NCBI GenBank assembly: GCA_003131705.1
Contig: PKUY01000053.1
Span: 1-5,543, forward strand
Source: Acidobacteriota bacterium
Lineage (GTDB): Bacteria; Acidobacteriota; Terriglobia; Acidiferrales; UBA7541
DNA: 5,543 nucleotides
Reading direction: 5' to 3'
Shown: positions 5,130-5,543 of the stretch, piece by piece
Layout of the letters: each line of letters begins with the position of its first letter
Position numbering within the stretch: the stretch's first letter is position 1
Position numbers and translations under genes: made by a program
The notes under the pieces: model-generated
Told to the model about the DNA's origin: nothing
Databases searched by the model: none
What the model saw: the letters and a program-made list of their open reading frames with translations, nothing else

Positions 5130-5543
5130 TTAGGCTTTTGCTTCCTGGATGCTCTCTACGTGAATGACGTCGGTGGCAGGGTCAACTTCGCCGGTGACTC
5201 TCACCTTCTTGCCCAGGAACGAGCCAGCCGCCTTTTGATCATCCAAGTGATACCACGTGTCGTTTTCGTCGTCCCTCAGAATGAACAGCTCACCATTCAT
5301 CGAGACGATGACCCCGCTGCGAACGGGAAGCTGGCCCGCAGCGGCAACTTCCTGAGGTGCTGGGATTGCGGCCACCGAGGCCAGATTCGCAGTCACGACA
5401 TCTCGTGAATCCATAGACCCATCGCTGGAAGTCCTGACGATGTTGACCTCAGGACTCCGAATCTCTGTAGGTTTCGGCCTCAGGCTATGGCCAAACGCAA
5501 ACAACGCGCCACCGAGTATCAGGGCTACAGGCACGAGCACTAG
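5130..5543 (-). CDS. Membrane-anchored DUF5818-like small protein (5' end probably beyond right edge)
   Basis: The frame stays open to the window edge, so the start may lie outside. The first usable codons inside are GTG 5540 and GTG 5534, neither with a visible ribosome binding site. From GTG 5540 there are 136 residues. Residues 2-17 (LVPVALILGGALFAFG) form one membrane helix or signal sequence, followed by a polar linker (18-73). A compact beta-rich domain follows (about 74-134): a strand GVIVSMNGELFILRD, then TWYHLDDQKAAGSFLGKKVRVTGEVD, then DVIHVESIQE. This pattern is like the small OB-fold-type DUF5818 domain common in acidobacterial exported proteins. The function is unknown; the domain probably sits outside the cytoplasmic membrane. 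It converges on the DinB/YfiT gene with a 20-base gap and no obvious terminator hairpin, so transcripts may overlap. The DUF5818 assignment is from memory of the family pattern and is moderate. Confidence 0.72.
   Translation of the reverse strand, partial: LVLVPVALILGGALFAFGHSLRPKPTEIRSPEVNIVRTSSDGSMDSRDVVTANLASVAAIPAPQEVAAAGQLPVRSGVIVSMNGELFILRDDENDTWYHLDDQKAAGSFLGKKVRVTGEVDPATDVIHVESIQEAKA

Overview
The window looks like ordinary chromosomal DNA from a GC-rich bacterium, most likely an acidobacterium (Terriglobia/Koribacter-like). This is inferred from three things: the IscS sequence style (a YMDNQATT N-terminus), a DUF5818-like small membrane-anchored protein, and a tetraether-synthase-like radical SAM protein with an N-terminal cysteine module. 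No phage, transposase, tRNA, rRNA or CRISPR signal was seen.

Layout. (1) 1-678, minus strand: N-terminal 226 codons of a radical SAM enzyme that runs off the left edge. It resembles the MJ0619/Tes family, which includes the archaeal tetraether lipid synthase and bacterial membrane-spanning-lipid candidates. (2) 679-971: no gene, but an unusually well-nested set of perfect helices whose two ends pair, so a structured RNA is possible. (3) 972-2168, minus: a 398-residue protein of unknown function with an N-terminal helical domain, an Arg/Gly/Lys-rich tract, a Pro-rich linker and a C-terminal helix-turn-helix-like end. (4) 2169-2304: divergent promoter region. (5) 2305-5109, plus: three genes in a row. 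They encode an exported thioredoxin-fold protein fused to an NTF2/SnoaL-like domain, the cysteine desulfurase IscS, and a DinB/YfiT-type putative bacillithiol transferase. (6) 5130-5543, minus: a convergent DUF5818-like protein with an N-terminal membrane segment, probably cut by the right edge. Only 20 bases separate it from gene 5, and no clear terminator hairpin is visible there.

The three plus-strand genes share a thiol/sulfur theme: disulfide chemistry outside the cytoplasm, persulfide sulfur from cysteine, and low-molecular-weight thiol transfer. The gaps of 86 and 64 bases leave open whether they form one operon. The points most worth a second look are the Tes-like radical SAM fragment, the structured intergenic element, the basic/HTH protein with its possibly leaderless start, and the odd junction between the thioredoxin gene and iscS. 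At that junction a coding-like in-frame tail follows the stop codon, and the best ribosome binding site points at an out-of-frame ATG.
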